64,000 bases of DNA from Saprospiraceae bacterium (GTDB lineage Bacteria > Bacteroidota > Bacteroidia > Chitinophagales > Saprospiraceae): the NCBI GenBank assembly GCA_016713025.1, contig JADJPZ010000002.1, positions 496,001 through 560,000 on the forward strand, given 5' to 3'. Shown here piece by piece: positions 18,277 to 27,753 of the stretch. The notes beneath the pieces are model-generated. The model made no database searches, was not told the DNA's origin, and was given only the letters and a program-made list of their open reading frames with translations. Each line of letters starts with the position of its first letter. The stretch's first letter is position 1. The position numbers and the translations under genes are program-made.

Positions 18277-18446
18277 GCCCTGATTAGGGTGTTTCCATTA
18301 TCTTACGTTACATACTGGTAGTTTGTTAAATCTTTTTTATCACTTTTCTCCAAGTGAAGTATTAGAACATTTTACTTTTTTGCACCAGTTCCTTGTCAAG
18401 AATATTTACAGCAAGTTAAAATTGTTAGCATAGAAATGTGATATTG

Positions 18447-21400
18447 ATGAAAAAATGTCTTGATTGTTGGAATATTGTATTGTTTCTTAACTTATTGCTG
18501 GGGTTTTCAGCGTACACTCAGAGGGTAAATACAGAATTAATTGGAAAAGAAAAGTCCCATTTTGTTAGCCAGATATCGAACCTTGAGTTAATTTACCACA
18601 ACAAGCCGCACATCAATTTTTTATTAAATGTTTCAGAAAACAAGTTACTCCCACTTGTATATAATAAGGCAGAGAAAGAAAGTTTCAAAGTAGATCAAGG
18701 CCGCTTTCTTCAGATAAAAAATGAAATTCCCGGTTTCTTTACCCAAAATATAAGTTTTGGCGGAAAAACTGTTACACTCTCTTTACAAAAAACAGTAATC
18801 CACGCACCTGATTTTCACATTTTGACTAGCGAAGGTCAAAAAATCTATCCGGATGTTTCCGATATGTTATTTTACACAGGTATTATTCAGGGCTCAGAAC
18901 AATCATTGGTAACTGTAAGTATCTTTGATGATGAGTGGCATTATCTGATCTCTTCAGAACAGGGAAATTATGAAATTCATATTTCGTCCGATGGTATTGG
19001 TGAAGGATTTTTCAGTAAGATCAATACATCACACCACAATGACATTATCGATTCACACGTTAAGATACCATCCCAAAGGAGCCGTGTTACCACCGGAAGC
19101 AGGAGCGGAAACTGTATTGAAATATTTATGGAATGTGATTATCACACCCATCAGGCTTTGGGCAATAATATTGACGCAACAAATGTATGGATCGGCAACT
19201 TATTTAATAATGTAGCAGCAGTTTATGCAATGCATCAGGTGCCATTGGTACTCAGGCAGGTATTTATCTGGACAAATTCAGACCCTTATACATCTGCAAC
19301 AAATCCCGGACAATGGAGAGACCTCTTTGTAGCCCACCGGCAAAATAACTACAACGGAAAGCTCGCAATTCTGGTTTCAAGCAGAGAAATCGGAGGTGGT
19401 ATCGCCAATGGTATAGGTGGATATTGTAATTCTTATCCTGAATATCCGGGCCCTCAGTGTGTGGGTTCTAATCTAAGTCTGAATAATAATGGAAACGGAA
19501 ATTTCACTTATAATACCTATCTGATAGCACATGAAATAGGCCACGTTATGGGGTTAAGGCACACAAATGCCTGTGTATGGGGAAATAACACAGTCCAAAT
19601 AGACGACTGCGGAAATGTATGGGCAGAACAAAATGGTCAGGCTATAGAAGGCAGTACATGTTACAATGCAGCCAACCCAATCATACCTGCTGTAGGAGGT
19701 ACTATCATGAGTAACTGTCATTTGCTCAATCAGGTCGGCATTAACCTATCCAATGGTTTCGGTGCTATAGCCGGAAAAGTTTTATATGATCAGTACGTAT
19801 ATGCATCATGCGTTACAGGCACTTCATGCAACAATCTGCCTCCTGTAAATGACCTTTGTAATAACGCCATCTCATTACCAGTCAACTACTCCTGTCAAAA
19901 TTTCCGGTTTTCAAATCATAATGCTACATCATCTCAAAATCCGGGAGCATTTTCTTGTGGAAATGGTGGTAATCCGGTGAAAGATGTCTGGTTTAAGATC
20001 GAAATTCCACCTTCAGGAAGTGTGACAATAGCTACTTCCCAAACTTCAGGAGGGCTGACAGACTTGATTATGGAAGTTTATGCCGGTAATTGCAATTCCT
20101 TGCAGTTTGTCAACTGTGATGACAATAACGGTGAAGCAAATCATGCACTCATTAAGCTCAATAACAGGACTCCGGGAGAAATCATACTGATAAGAGTAGC
20201 TGATCATCTGAGTGATCAGGATGGAATGTTCAATATCTGTGCCAATGACTCTTTGCTACCTTGTCATCCTGATTTTGCTGCTATGATGAGTTTTTATAAT
20301 AACACCGGCGGAGCACAATGGTCAAACAAAACAGGTTGGCAGAATGGAGCAAATGGCACTGATTGCAATGTTTGCAATTGGTTTGGTGTGCGGTGTAACG
20401 CCATAGGCAGAGTAAGTGCCATCAATCTTCCTTCCAATAATATTATAAGTTCTGGTTTGACATCCGATTTAGTAAATCTCCATTATCTGACAGAGTTAAG
20501 GCTATATAATAATAAGATTTCCGGCAGTATACCATCAGTTATTATGCAACTTGTCAAACTTACAACACTGGATCTTGGTCGAAACCTCCTTACCGGCAGT
20601 ATACCATCCTCAATAGGGAATATAGCAACACTAAAAAATCTGTATCTGGACAACAATCTGCTTTCAGGAAGCCTGCCCGTATCTATCACCCCTCTTAATC
20701 TTAGTTTGATATATCTGAATGATAACAATCTCAGCGGCTGTATTCCGTCATCATATGCCACCTTCTGTAGCAAAGCATATAATTTTGCAGGCAATCCACT
20801 ACTTGCAAACGGTGTTAGATTTGACGACTTTTGCAGTCTGGGTTCGGGTGTAGACCTGGATGCTGACGGATATTGTCGGCATGGATTGGATTGTGATGAT
20901 AATGATCCATTGATACATCCATTAGGTATAGAAATTTGCAATCTAAAAGATGACAATTGCAATGGTCTCACGGATGATATTATAGCACCGGTCACAAACA
21001 CCTGGATCGGAGCATCTGGCAATTGGGATATTGTCACAAACTGGAGTCTGGGAAGTATTCCGGGAAGATGTCAGAATGTGGTGATAGGCGGATCAGGTAG
21101 TATCATCATAACTATACCAAGCGGTGTCACGGCCTATGCCAGATCCGTTACTGTATCTTCCGGGAAAACGCTGACAATTTCGAGCGGAAGTAACTTAAAT
21201 ATCAATCATGGACTTAATCTCACCAATTCCGGTACGATCAATAATTATGGTCTTGTCAATATCAGCAACATTCACGAAAACACTAGTTTTGGTATCAATA
21301 ATCATGGGGTTATCAATAATCAGACCTCTGGTAACATATCCATCACCAACTCAGGATCGCGATCATTTTCAAATAATGTTGGGGGCACTTTTACAAATTC

Positions 21401-21578
21401 AGGTGTATTGACTATTGATAAAAATGCATTTAATCTTTCCAGTACAGGATTATATAATGCAGGCACCTTCATTAACAATGAAAATATAAATATTAGAAAC
21501 ATTACAGGGATAAGATTGCATATAACTGCCGGATCGACTTTTACAAATCAGGTCAATGGCTTTTTAAACATTGAATAA
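18447..21578 (+). CDS. Secreted metzincin metallopeptidase with LRR and MopE-like Ca-binding segment
   Basis: The protein has about 1043 residues from ATG 18447; GTG 18438 is an alternative. A signal peptide ends near SAYTQ. A propeptide-like region leads to an M12B/reprolysin-like domain with zinc site HEIGHVMGLRH near residue 362, fitting HExxHxxGxxH. A PPC-like domain follows (about 475-600), then leucine-rich repeats (about 610-780, for example LTELRLYNNKISGSIPS). Next is a MopE-type stretch (DLDADGYCRHGLDCDDNDP) with acidic calcium-type loops, and finally Asn/Ser-rich parallel repeats (about 880-1043). Unlike most such Bacteroidota proteins it has no visible type IX sorting domain. It ends in FLNIE after a repeat, so it may be truncated or exported otherwise. 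Confidence 0.75.
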   Translation: MKKCLDCWNIVLFLNLLLGFSAYTQRVNTELIGKEKSHFVSQISNLELIYHNKPHINFLLNVSENKLLPLVYNKAEKESFKVDQGRFLQIKNEIPGFFTQNISFGGKTVTLSLQKTVIHAPDFHILTSEGQKIYPDVSDMLFYTGIIQGSEQSLVTVSIFDDEWHYLISSEQGNYEIHISSDGIGEGFFSKINTSHHNDIIDSHVKIPSQRSRVTTGSRSGNCIEIFMECDYHTHQALGNNIDATNVWIGNLFNNVAAVYAMHQVPLVLRQVFIWTNSDPYTSATNPGQWRDLFVAHRQNNYNGKLAILVSSREIGGGIANGIGGYCNSYPEYPGPQCVGSNLSLNNNGNGNFTYNTYLIAHEIGHVMGLRHTNACVWGNNTVQIDDCGNVWAEQNGQAIEGSTCYNAANPIIPAVGGTIMSNCHLLNQVGINLSNGFGAIAGKVLYDQYVYASCVTGTSCNNLPPVNDLCNNAISLPVNYSCQNFRFSNHNATSSQNPGAFSCGNGGNPVKDVWFKIEIPPSGSVTIATSQTSGGLTDLIMEVYAGNCNSLQFVNCDDNNGEANHALIKLNNRTPGEIILIRVADHLSDQDGMFNICANDSLLPCHPDFAAMMSFYNNTGGAQWSNKTGWQNGANGTDCNVCNWFGVRCNAIGRVSAINLPSNNIISSGLTSDLVNLHYLTELRLYNNKISGSIPSVIMQLVKLTTLDLGRNLLTGSIPSSIGNIATLKNLYLDNNLLSGSLPVSITPLNLSLIYLNDNNLSGCIPSSYATFCSKAYNFAGNPLLANGVRFDDFCSLGSGVDLDADGYCRHGLDCDDNDPLIHPLGIEICNLKDDNCNGLTDDIIAPVTNTWIGASGNWDIVTNWSLGSIPGRCQNVVIGGSGSIIITIPSGVTAYARSVTVSSGKTLTISSGSNLNINHGLNLTNSGTINNYGLVNISNIHENTSFGINNHGVINNQTSGNISITNSGSRSFSNNVGGTFTNSGVLTIDKNAFNLSSTGLYNAGTFINNENINIRNITGIRLHITAGSTFTNQVNGFLNIE

Positions 21579-21690
21579 GTAGATTGGGTTTTGTTGGTTT
21601 TTTGTAAAAAGTGGTAAGTCAGGAATATTCAAATCCACCCATGAAACTTTTATTTTCTGATGATTGTTTATATTTCTTAAATGTGAAAGT

Positions 21691-22284
21691 ATGGAAGTCG
21701 AAATACAGGAAATAAAACAATTGCTAAAAGAATTGGTGCTTTCTCAAAAGGAAACCGATAATAAGTTTAAAGAAACGGATAGTAAATTTAAAGAAACGGA
21801 TAGTAAATTCAAGGAAACAGATATTAAGTTTAAAGAAACGGACAAAAGAATAAAAGCCGCTTTTGATCTGTTCGAAGGACAATGGGGAAAACTAATGGAA
21901 AGTCTTGTGGAAGGTGATCTAATAAAATTACTCCAAGCAAAAGGTATCAATGTTCATGATACTTCTATGCGCAGAAAAGGTAACTATGAAGGGAATAATT
22001 ATGAGTTTGACATAATAGCCCACAATGGTACCGAAATAGTCATCGTAGAAGTAAAAACTACATTAAAAACACAAGATGTAAAAGCTTTTGTACAAAAACT
22101 TAAACAAGTCAGAGTTTGGTTGGATGAGTACAAAAACTTTACGGTCTATGGAGCAATTGCATTCCTGAAAGCTGACAGTGGAAGTGAAATGTTTGCTCAA
22201 AGTGAAAAACTATTTGTAATCAAAGCAACAGGTAATTCCGCAATGATTATTAACGCAGATGATTTTGTACCCCAAAAATTCTGA
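21691..22284 (+). CDS. DUF3782-like PD-(D/E)XK protein with heptad-repeat N-terminus
   Basis: The protein has 197 residues from ATG 21691; the longer frame begins at a weaker TTG. Residues about 15-60 form a coiled coil built from four perfect-length heptads of the KFKETDS type. The C-terminal domain carries a nuclease-like pattern: FDIIAHNGTEIVIVEVKTT, an Asp followed by ExK, as in DUF3782/restriction-endonuclease-like proteins. No partner methylase or specificity gene is adjacent, and the function is unknown. The repeat count could vary between strains because the DNA repeats are nearly identical. Confidence 0.65.
   Translation: MEVEIQEIKQLLKELVLSQKETDNKFKETDSKFKETDSKFKETDIKFKETDKRIKAAFDLFEGQWGKLMESLVEGDLIKLLQAKGINVHDTSMRRKGNYEGNNYEFDIIAHNGTEIVIVEVKTTLKTQDVKAFVQKLKQVRVWLDEYKNFTVYGAIAFLKADSGSEMFAQSEKLFVIKATGNSAMIINADDFVPQKF
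21760..21843 (+). repeat. Four tandem 21-bp coding repeats
   Basis: Four consecutive 21-bp units, such as AGTAAATTTAAAGAAACGGA plus T, encode the heptads (N/S/I)KFKETD of the coiled coil. Units differ by only a few bases. Confidence 0.85.
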
Positions 22285-22730
22285 TGTTTTAAATTCTTAA
22301 TATTAAGTGTTTGATGTCTTAGCAATTAGGTCATAATTTTATACTCAAAATGAATACAATAGTAGATGAATTTTTCGCAAACCAATTTATTTTGAGTGTA
22401 AATAGAAGAATTGGACATCAAGTGATAGATGGTAAAGGATAGCTTTATACAATTCGTGCATTTTATTTAACCATCAAAAAAAGGGAAATTTATCTTTCAT
22501 TAATAAAAAATAAAGTCTAAATTTGCACATTTCAAATCATTGATCATCACTAATTTACATTCAAAAGATATTTTGCTGTAAAAATTTTGGTCCTGATGCA
22601 TTAATATTTTGTCAATCATGATGCTTGATTTTTTGCAAAAGGTGTATGTTAGATTTTTCATCTGACCGAAAGGGCAGAAATTCAAAACATTCTCTAAATT
22701 TCTTGAAGTATAACAATAAAATAGTGTCCC
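22285..22730. other. Intergenic region with repeat family A copy 2
   Basis: AT-rich spacer without a convincing gene. It contains the 22339-22402 repeat and an isolated TAAATTTG near 22518 that may be a promoter element. Confidence 0.4.
22339..22402 (+). repeat. Repeat family A, copy 2
   Basis: It starts TTATACTCAAAATGAATA, has a core TTTTTCGCAAAC and ends TTTATTTTGAGTGTAAA. The two ends are inverted complements of each other. Confidence 0.65.
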
Positions 22731-23714
22731 TTGCTTGAGATTTTCAGAAAAAATCTTTTTATAAACAGTTTGCTGCTTTTACCATATATTATTCTGGTAA
22801 GGCTGGCTACTTTATTTTATCCACAGAAATATCAGGTTCAGGAAACTTCCAATGAAATTCTTAAGGGGCTTTATAGCTTCATTGATTTTCCAGTTTTGCA
22901 AAGCATTATTGCAATTCTATTGATTTTTATACATGCTATCATCATCAATCACACATTTATAAAACACAGATTATCCCGAGAGATAACTTTATTGCCAGGA
23001 TTAATATATGTGGTATTTGTTACAGTGGTGACGGACTTTACAGTTTTACACCCTGCATTGTTGGGCAATACTTTTATCATATTTGCCTTGATGAACTTGT
23101 TTAAAACATACAAACTTCCCAATGCTGCTGCATGTATTTTTAATGCCGGTTTTTATATAAGCGTCGCCTCATTATTTTATACACCTTATGTCTTTATGGT
23201 ATTTTTTGGTATCATCATATTACTTATACTGCGATCATTCAAGTTGTTAGAAAAACTCCAGTACTTTTTGGGATTTTTTATACCATATTTATTTTTGTTT
23301 ACATACAGATATCTCACAGATACATCACTAATGGATATTTCAGTTTTAAAAGAACTGTTTTTCAGATTGCCTTTTTTTGAATCAAATTTTTTAATTGTCA
23401 ATTATATTTCTATAGGATTTATTCTGTTTAGTGTGTTAGTCTGTATACTCAATTACGGCACTTTGACCGGCAAAAAGATTATACAAGTACAAAAGAAAGT
23501 AGCAGTGTTATATTGGATATTGTTATACAGTCTGATATCATTTTTGATTTTCAGTACAGATGGTTCTATGCACTTATTGACACTTGCGATCCCGCTATCC
23601 ATACTCACAGGTATATTGATCAGTGATTCAAAGTCAAAAATCAGCCATGAACTGTTACATTTTATGATTTTGGGCCTGATTTTATTAACACAATTCAAAT
23701 TATTAGTTATTTGA
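22731..23714 (+). CDS. DUF6427-like integral membrane protein
   Basis: The protein has 327 residues, almost all hydrophobic, with about nine to ten membrane segments. I see a first segment at INSLLLLPYIILVRL, further ones at IIAILLIFIHAIIIN and LPGLIYVVFVTVV, then several Phe-rich helices to the end. The layout and the N-terminal FRKNLFINSLLLLPYI match the DUF6427 family, a Bacteroidota inner-membrane family without assigned function. The frame starts at TTG; no ATG lies near the N-terminus of the first helix. No operon partner is obvious; the next gene is 155 bases away. Confidence 0.65.
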   Translation: MLEIFRKNLFINSLLLLPYIILVRLATLFYPQKYQVQETSNEILKGLYSFIDFPVLQSIIAILLIFIHAIIINHTFIKHRLSREITLLPGLIYVVFVTVVTDFTVLHPALLGNTFIIFALMNLFKTYKLPNAAACIFNAGFYISVASLFYTPYVFMVFFGIIILLILRSFKLLEKLQYFLGFFIPYLFLFTYRYLTDTSLMDISVLKELFFRLPFFESNFLIVNYISIGFILFSVLVCILNYGTLTGKKIIQVQKKVAVLYWILLYSLISFLIFSTDGSMHLLTLAIPLSILTGILISDSKSKISHELLHFMILGLILLTQFKLLVI

Positions 23715-23813
23715 TGAGGTTTCCGATTAAATTATTTTACTTTATCAAATAATAATTTGGTTAAACTTATATTAAAGGTAACTGTAGTCACCCAATTTCA
23801 TAATAATTGGAAT

Positions 23814-23821
23814 TATCTTTG
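23814..23821 (+). promoter_or_regulatory. Candidate -7 element upstream of DsbD-domain gene
   Basis: TATCTTTG fits TAnnTTTG and lies 48 bases before the ATG at 23870. A palindrome CCAATT...AATTGG (about 23792-23810) sits where -33 contacts would fall. No clear TTG is seen. Confidence 0.4.
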
Positions 23822-23869
23822 CACCATCAATTTAAAATGAGTGATATAAAAATTAAATAAATACATAAT

Positions 23870-24301
23870 ATGAAGTTTAATATTTTGATTGCCTTACTAT
23901 TTTTTTTCTCAGCTTCATCAGTAATCGCGCAAAAAGAGAGCCCTGTAAAATGGTCTTTTGAATTCAAAAAACTGAATGATACAGACTATGAAATTGTAGC
24001 ATCAGCCGGCATCAAAAAAGGTTGGACACTTTACTCACAGTTTACAGAAGATAATGGTCCAGTACCTACTTCTTTTGTGGTTGGTGACAAGGAAGTGAAG
24101 TTCGTAGAAAAAAGCAAAACTACCACAGAGTTTGACCCTTTATTTGAGGTGAATGTCATAAAATTTAAAGATGAGGCTATTTTTTCTTACATCATAAAAA
24201 AGGAAGATGCTGAGAGTTGCAAGGGTTATGTGACTTTTATGACGTGCGACGGAGCTAAATGTCTGCCCCCGACAGATGTAGAGTTTGATTTTAAATTTTG
24301 A
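23870..24301 (+). CDS. Stand-alone periplasmic DsbD N-terminal-like domain
   Basis: The protein has 143 residues with a signal peptide ending at VIAQ. The rest is one DsbD-alpha domain (PF11412-like): VKWSFEFKKLNDTDYEIV, GWTLYSQFTEDNGPVPTSF and the redox Cys pair in CDGAKCLPPTDVEF. It closely resembles the N-terminal domain of the full DsbD-like protein that follows 158 bases downstream, so this looks like a local domain duplication. It probably accepts electrons from the DsbD membrane domain and passes them to periplasmic clients. The partner is unknown. Confidence 0.8.
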   Translation: MKFNILIALLFFFSASSVIAQKESPVKWSFEFKKLNDTDYEIVASAGIKKGWTLYSQFTEDNGPVPTSFVVGDKEVKFVEKSKTTTEFDPLFEVNVIKFKDEAIFSYIIKKEDAESCKGYVTFMTCDGAKCLPPTDVEFDFKF

Positions 24302-24459
24302 ATCAATTTTATATCTTTACACTTAAGCAAAAGTGAGAAAATATAATTCAATACCCGAAATAGTTTTCCAGAAGGTATTCCATCAAAATATTAATGCGTT
24401 TTTAGGCATAATTCATTTTAACATATAACGCCAAAAGAACTCCCAATTATTAATTATAA

Positions 24460-26625
24460 ATGCAACCAATGAAAATGAGATTAGCAATTTTAACTTTAAT
24501 CAGTTTTCTATTTTACACCAAAGGCGAAGGACAGGGCAAGATATTAAATCCTGTCAAATGGAGATTTGAGATTGAAAAAGTATCCGGGAGTGATTACAAG
24601 CTCAGATATATAGCCAATGTAGATAAAGGGTGGACTGTGTACTCACAATACACTTCTGATGATGGTCCGGTACCAACATCGATCAACTATGATGAAAAAT
24701 CAGGCATTGAGTTGATAGGTAAACCTACAGAATCAGGTGCAAAAAAAGAAGGAATGGATCCTCTTTTTGGTGTCAATGTGATCAAATTTACTGCTGACAA
24801 ACCATTCGTAATAGAGCAAAAAATAAGAGTAATCAATGCATCAAAGCCTATCGTCGGCTACGTCAACTTTATGGCGTGTGATAATGAGAAATGTCTTCCT
24901 CCCACAGATGCGGAATTTACACTCAGAATACCTCCTGATGGTGCTGCGCCAATTACTACAGAAAATAGTTCCGAACCTGTCAAGTCAGTAGCTCAGGAAA
25001 TTAAAACCATAACGGAGCCTGCAAACCCTCAAACAACAACAGGAATTCCATCTGATACATCAGGAGTTGCACAAGCAGTTGCAACAGATTTTAAATATGG
25101 TGCAGTCATCAATGGCAACAAAATAGATCAGCGTGTGGAGGCATTGTTGAATACTTACAAAAATCCGGTGAGTGTGTGCGGAGGTATGGAAGAAAAAAAA
25201 GAAGGACTTTTCTGGACATTCATTTTTGGATTTATTGGCGGATTGCTGGCACTACTTACTCCATGTGTTTTTCCAATGTTGCCTATCACCGTCAGTTTCT
25301 TTACCAAAGATACAAATCGGAAAGGTTGGGTAAACGGGCTATTATATGGTGTATCCATTATAGTCATTTACGTATTGATTGGACTTCTGATCACCATTTT
25401 TGTAGGCCCTGAAGCGTTGAACCGTCTTTCTACCAACTGGATTGCAAATACTTTGTTTTTTGTAATTTTTATCGCTTTTGCATTTTCGTTTTTTGGCTTT
25501 TACGAAATTACGTTACCCAGTAGCTGGAGTACAGGCAGTGATCGTCTTGCTGACAAAGGCGGTTTGATAGGGATATTTTTTATGGCATTTACACTGGCAT
25601 TAGTATCGTTTTCATGTACAGGACCTATCATTGGTACTGCCATAGTTCAGGCGGCTACTAAAGGAGAGTATCTTGGGCCATTTTTAGTGATGTTAGGGTT
25701 TTCTACAGCACTTGCTTTACCTTTTGGTTTATTTGCTGCATTTCCTGCATGGCTCAATACACTGCCAAAATCTGGTAGCTGGATGAATTCTGTAAAAGTT
25801 GTCCTTGGATTTCTCGAATTAGCTTTAGCTTTTAAGTTCCTTTCTGTGGCAGATATGACCAATGGTTGGGGGATTTTAAAGTATGAATTATTTATGGGAC
25901 TATGGGTACTTATCTTTGCTGGTATGGCATTGTACTTATTTGGATTTATCAAATTTCCACATGATAGCCCTCTCAAAAAGCTTTCGATAACCAGAATTGG
26001 GTTTGCTGCGCTCTCTGTAGCTTTGGTAATTTATCTCATTTCAGGATTCAGAATAAATGAAAAAACCGGTGACTATCGAGCATTGTCTTTGATGAGCGGT
26101 CTTGCACCACCTGCACACTATAATTTTTTTCTGGATTTACAGGAAGTCGATCCCACCATCAAAGCCAAATATCCATCTTATTCCAAATGTGCCAATAATA
26201 TCAATTGTTTTAAAGACTACTTCGAAGGTATGACTTATGCTAAAGAAACAGGTAAACCTGTCATGCTGGATTTTACAGGATATGGATGTGTCAATTGCAG
26301 AAAAACAGAAGAGCACATCTGGGTAGATGACAGAATCAGAGGTATATTGAATGATTCATTAGTCTTGATTTCGTTATATGTAGACGATGATAAAAAACTA
26401 TCATCTGTATATATCTCCGAGCATAGCGGCAATAAACTAAGAAATGTTGGAAATAAATGGGCAGATTTTCAGATTGTCAATTTTGAACAAAACAGCCAGC
26501 CCCTCTATGTGATGGCATCAAATGATCAAAAGGTAATCACCAGTCCAAGACCGTTTGCAGAAGGCGTGGAGAGTTATCTGGACTTTTTGAAATGCAGTCT
26601 TCAAAACAGTAAAAACCAAAATTAG
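24460..26625 (+). CDS. dsbD: Thiol:disulfide interchange protein DsbD-like
   Basis: The protein has 721 residues. After the signal peptide comes the DsbD-alpha domain (to about residue 165), with Cys pair CDNEKC. A Pro/Thr-rich linker follows to about 235. The eight-helix CcdA/DsbD membrane domain runs from about 265 to 530, with redox Cys in TPCVFPMLP and SFSCTGPIIG. The thioredoxin domain (about 590-715) has GYGCVNCRKTEEHIW. Electrons pass from cytoplasmic thioredoxin across the inner membrane to periplasmic proteins. All three cysteine pairs are intact. The two nearby starts (ATG 24460, ATG 24469) differ only before the signal peptide. Confidence 0.92.
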   Translation: MQPMKMRLAILTLISFLFYTKGEGQGKILNPVKWRFEIEKVSGSDYKLRYIANVDKGWTVYSQYTSDDGPVPTSINYDEKSGIELIGKPTESGAKKEGMDPLFGVNVIKFTADKPFVIEQKIRVINASKPIVGYVNFMACDNEKCLPPTDAEFTLRIPPDGAAPITTENSSEPVKSVAQEIKTITEPANPQTTTGIPSDTSGVAQAVATDFKYGAVINGNKIDQRVEALLNTYKNPVSVCGGMEEKKEGLFWTFIFGFIGGLLALLTPCVFPMLPITVSFFTKDTNRKGWVNGLLYGVSIIVIYVLIGLLITIFVGPEALNRLSTNWIANTLFFVIFIAFAFSFFGFYEITLPSSWSTGSDRLADKGGLIGIFFMAFTLALVSFSCTGPIIGTAIVQAATKGEYLGPFLVMLGFSTALALPFGLFAAFPAWLNTLPKSGSWMNSVKVVLGFLELALAFKFLSVADMTNGWGILKYELFMGLWVLIFAGMALYLFGFIKFPHDSPLKKLSITRIGFAALSVALVIYLISGFRINEKTGDYRALSLMSGLAPPAHYNFFLDLQEVDPTIKAKYPSYSKCANNINCFKDYFEGMTYAKETGKPVMLDFTGYGCVNCRKTEEHIWVDDRIRGILNDSLVLISLYVDDDKKLSSVYISEHSGNKLRNVGNKWADFQIVNFEQNSQPLYVMASNDQKVITSPRPFAEGVESYLDFLKCSLQNSKNQN

Positions 26626-26679
26626 GATATTATTTGTTAAAAGTATAATTTTGCAATTTTCAATAAAAACCCAGTAACA

Positions 26680-27126
26680 GTGAAATATCCATTATATTTA
26701 ATTGCGGTCTTTGTCTGCCTAATTTCATGTAGCAAAGATCTATCCCCGGCCGAACAATTTGAAGAAGATACCAAGCTTATTGAAGAGTACCTCTTAGCCA
26801 ATAATAAAAAAGCCCAAAAAACACCTGAAGGCGTATACTACATCGTAGAAAAAGAAGGAAGTGCCGAAAAACCCAAACTAACCAGTACTGTCACGGTAGG
26901 GTACAAAGGGTATTATTTGGATGGTGGCACTTTTGATTCTAACGCAAAGACATCCTTTCCATTGTACGGGGTGGTTGCAGGGTGGCAGATCGGTATTCCC
27001 AAGTTTGGTAAAGGCGGTAAAGGAGTTTTATTAATACCTTCAGCATATGGATATGGCCCAAAAGGGAACCAAAACATAGGACCCAACACTGTTTTAATTT
27101 TTGATATCGAAGTTTTTGATTTTTGA
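26680..27126 (+). CDS. FKBP-type peptidyl-prolyl isomerase lipoprotein
   Basis: The protein has 148 residues from GTG. The lipobox LISC places Cys17 as the lipidated residue. The FKBP fold starts near residue 55 (VYYIVEKEGSAEKP) and contains VTVGYKGYYLDGGTFDSN, AGWQIGIPKFGKGGKGVLLIPSAYGYG and VLIFDIEVFDF, all typical. It assists folding of exported proteins at the cell envelope. The next gene, starting five bases after this stop, is a shorter paralogue. The pair is probably one transcript. Confidence 0.88.
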   Translation: MKYPLYLIAVFVCLISCSKDLSPAEQFEEDTKLIEEYLLANNKKAQKTPEGVYYIVEKEGSAEKPKLTSTVTVGYKGYYLDGGTFDSNAKTSFPLYGVVAGWQIGIPKFGKGGKGVLLIPSAYGYGPKGNQNIGPNTVLIFDIEVFDF

Positions 27127-27130
27127 TCAG

Positions 27131-27568
27131 ATGATATCATTCAGAAAGATGATGGTATTGGGATTGATAGCAATTCTGTCATGCTCTGATCTGGAAGATG
27201 AAGACAGGATTACAATACTCAATTATCTCGACACACGCAATCTCATATCAACAGATACATCCGGAGTTCATGTAGTTATCACAAAACAGGGTGACCAAAG
27301 CAGGCCTGCAGAAAATGCCACTATCTTACTATCCTATAAGGGATACTACACAGATGGAGTAGTTTTCGATCAGTCCCCGCAGGAAAAAAAGGTAACTCTA
27401 AAACTTTCTTTTGCTCTGAAGGGCCTGCAGTTTGGATTGGGAAAATTTGGGAAAATGTCAGAGGGTTCAGTCATAATACCTTCCGGCATTGGATATGGTT
27501 CCAATCCACCTTTTGGAGTACGTAAAAACGCTATTCTGATCTATGATGTGAAAGTAGAAGATTTTTAA
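27131..27568 (+). CDS. FKBP-like lipoprotein, diverged paralogue
   Basis: The protein has 145 residues from ATG 27131, chosen because it places lipobox LSCSD directly after the hydrophobic helix. An upstream ATG overlaps the previous gene. The fold follows the preceding FKBP (SYKGYYTDGVVFDQS, FGLGKFGKMSEGSVIIPSGIGYG, AILIYDVKVEDF). Several aromatic positions that form the isomerase pocket differ, for example LKGLQFGLG in place of AGWQIGIP. It could have lost activity and serve as a chaperone. It lies in tandem with its paralogue. Confidence 0.8.
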   Translation: MISFRKMMVLGLIAILSCSDLEDEDRITILNYLDTRNLISTDTSGVHVVITKQGDQSRPAENATILLSYKGYYTDGVVFDQSPQEKKVTLKLSFALKGLQFGLGKFGKMSEGSVIIPSGIGYGSNPPFGVRKNAILIYDVKVEDF

Positions 27569-27577
27569 TTAGTTCAA

Positions 27578-27728
27578 GTGTATCCCAATTTTGCACTAAA
27601 ATTGTTTAAACTGCCCGCTACCCTCATTCACTGAAGGGACGTCCCACCCTTTAACTCTTATCTACTAGGATAATACACTAAATTTGAAACTTAAAAATTA
27701 TATAATATAGTGCAATTTTGAGATACAC
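27578..27728 (+). repeat. MITE-like repeat family B, copy 1 (151 bp)
   Basis: The left end GTGTATCCCAATTTTGCAC and right end GTGCAATTTTGAGATACAC are near-perfect inverted repeats. The interior shares TTTAAACTGCCC and ACCCTCATTC with the copy at 43921-44085. An 8-bp direct repeat ATTAGTTC occurs at 27568-27575 and 27731-27738, a possible target duplication. Confidence 0.7.
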
Positions 27729-27753
27729 CCATTAGTTCTACTTTGTGCCTTTA

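Noticed and set aside
20483..21037. Minus-strand ORF of 184 codons inside the metallopeptidase gene
   Set aside because: Antisense to LRR and MopE-like coding repeats; composition is that of a shadow frame.
26646..26653. TAATTTTG as promoter of the first FKBP gene
   Set aside because: It fits the -7 pattern, but the only TTG upstream is 9 bases away, far from the 20-base spacing seen in the convincing promoters here.
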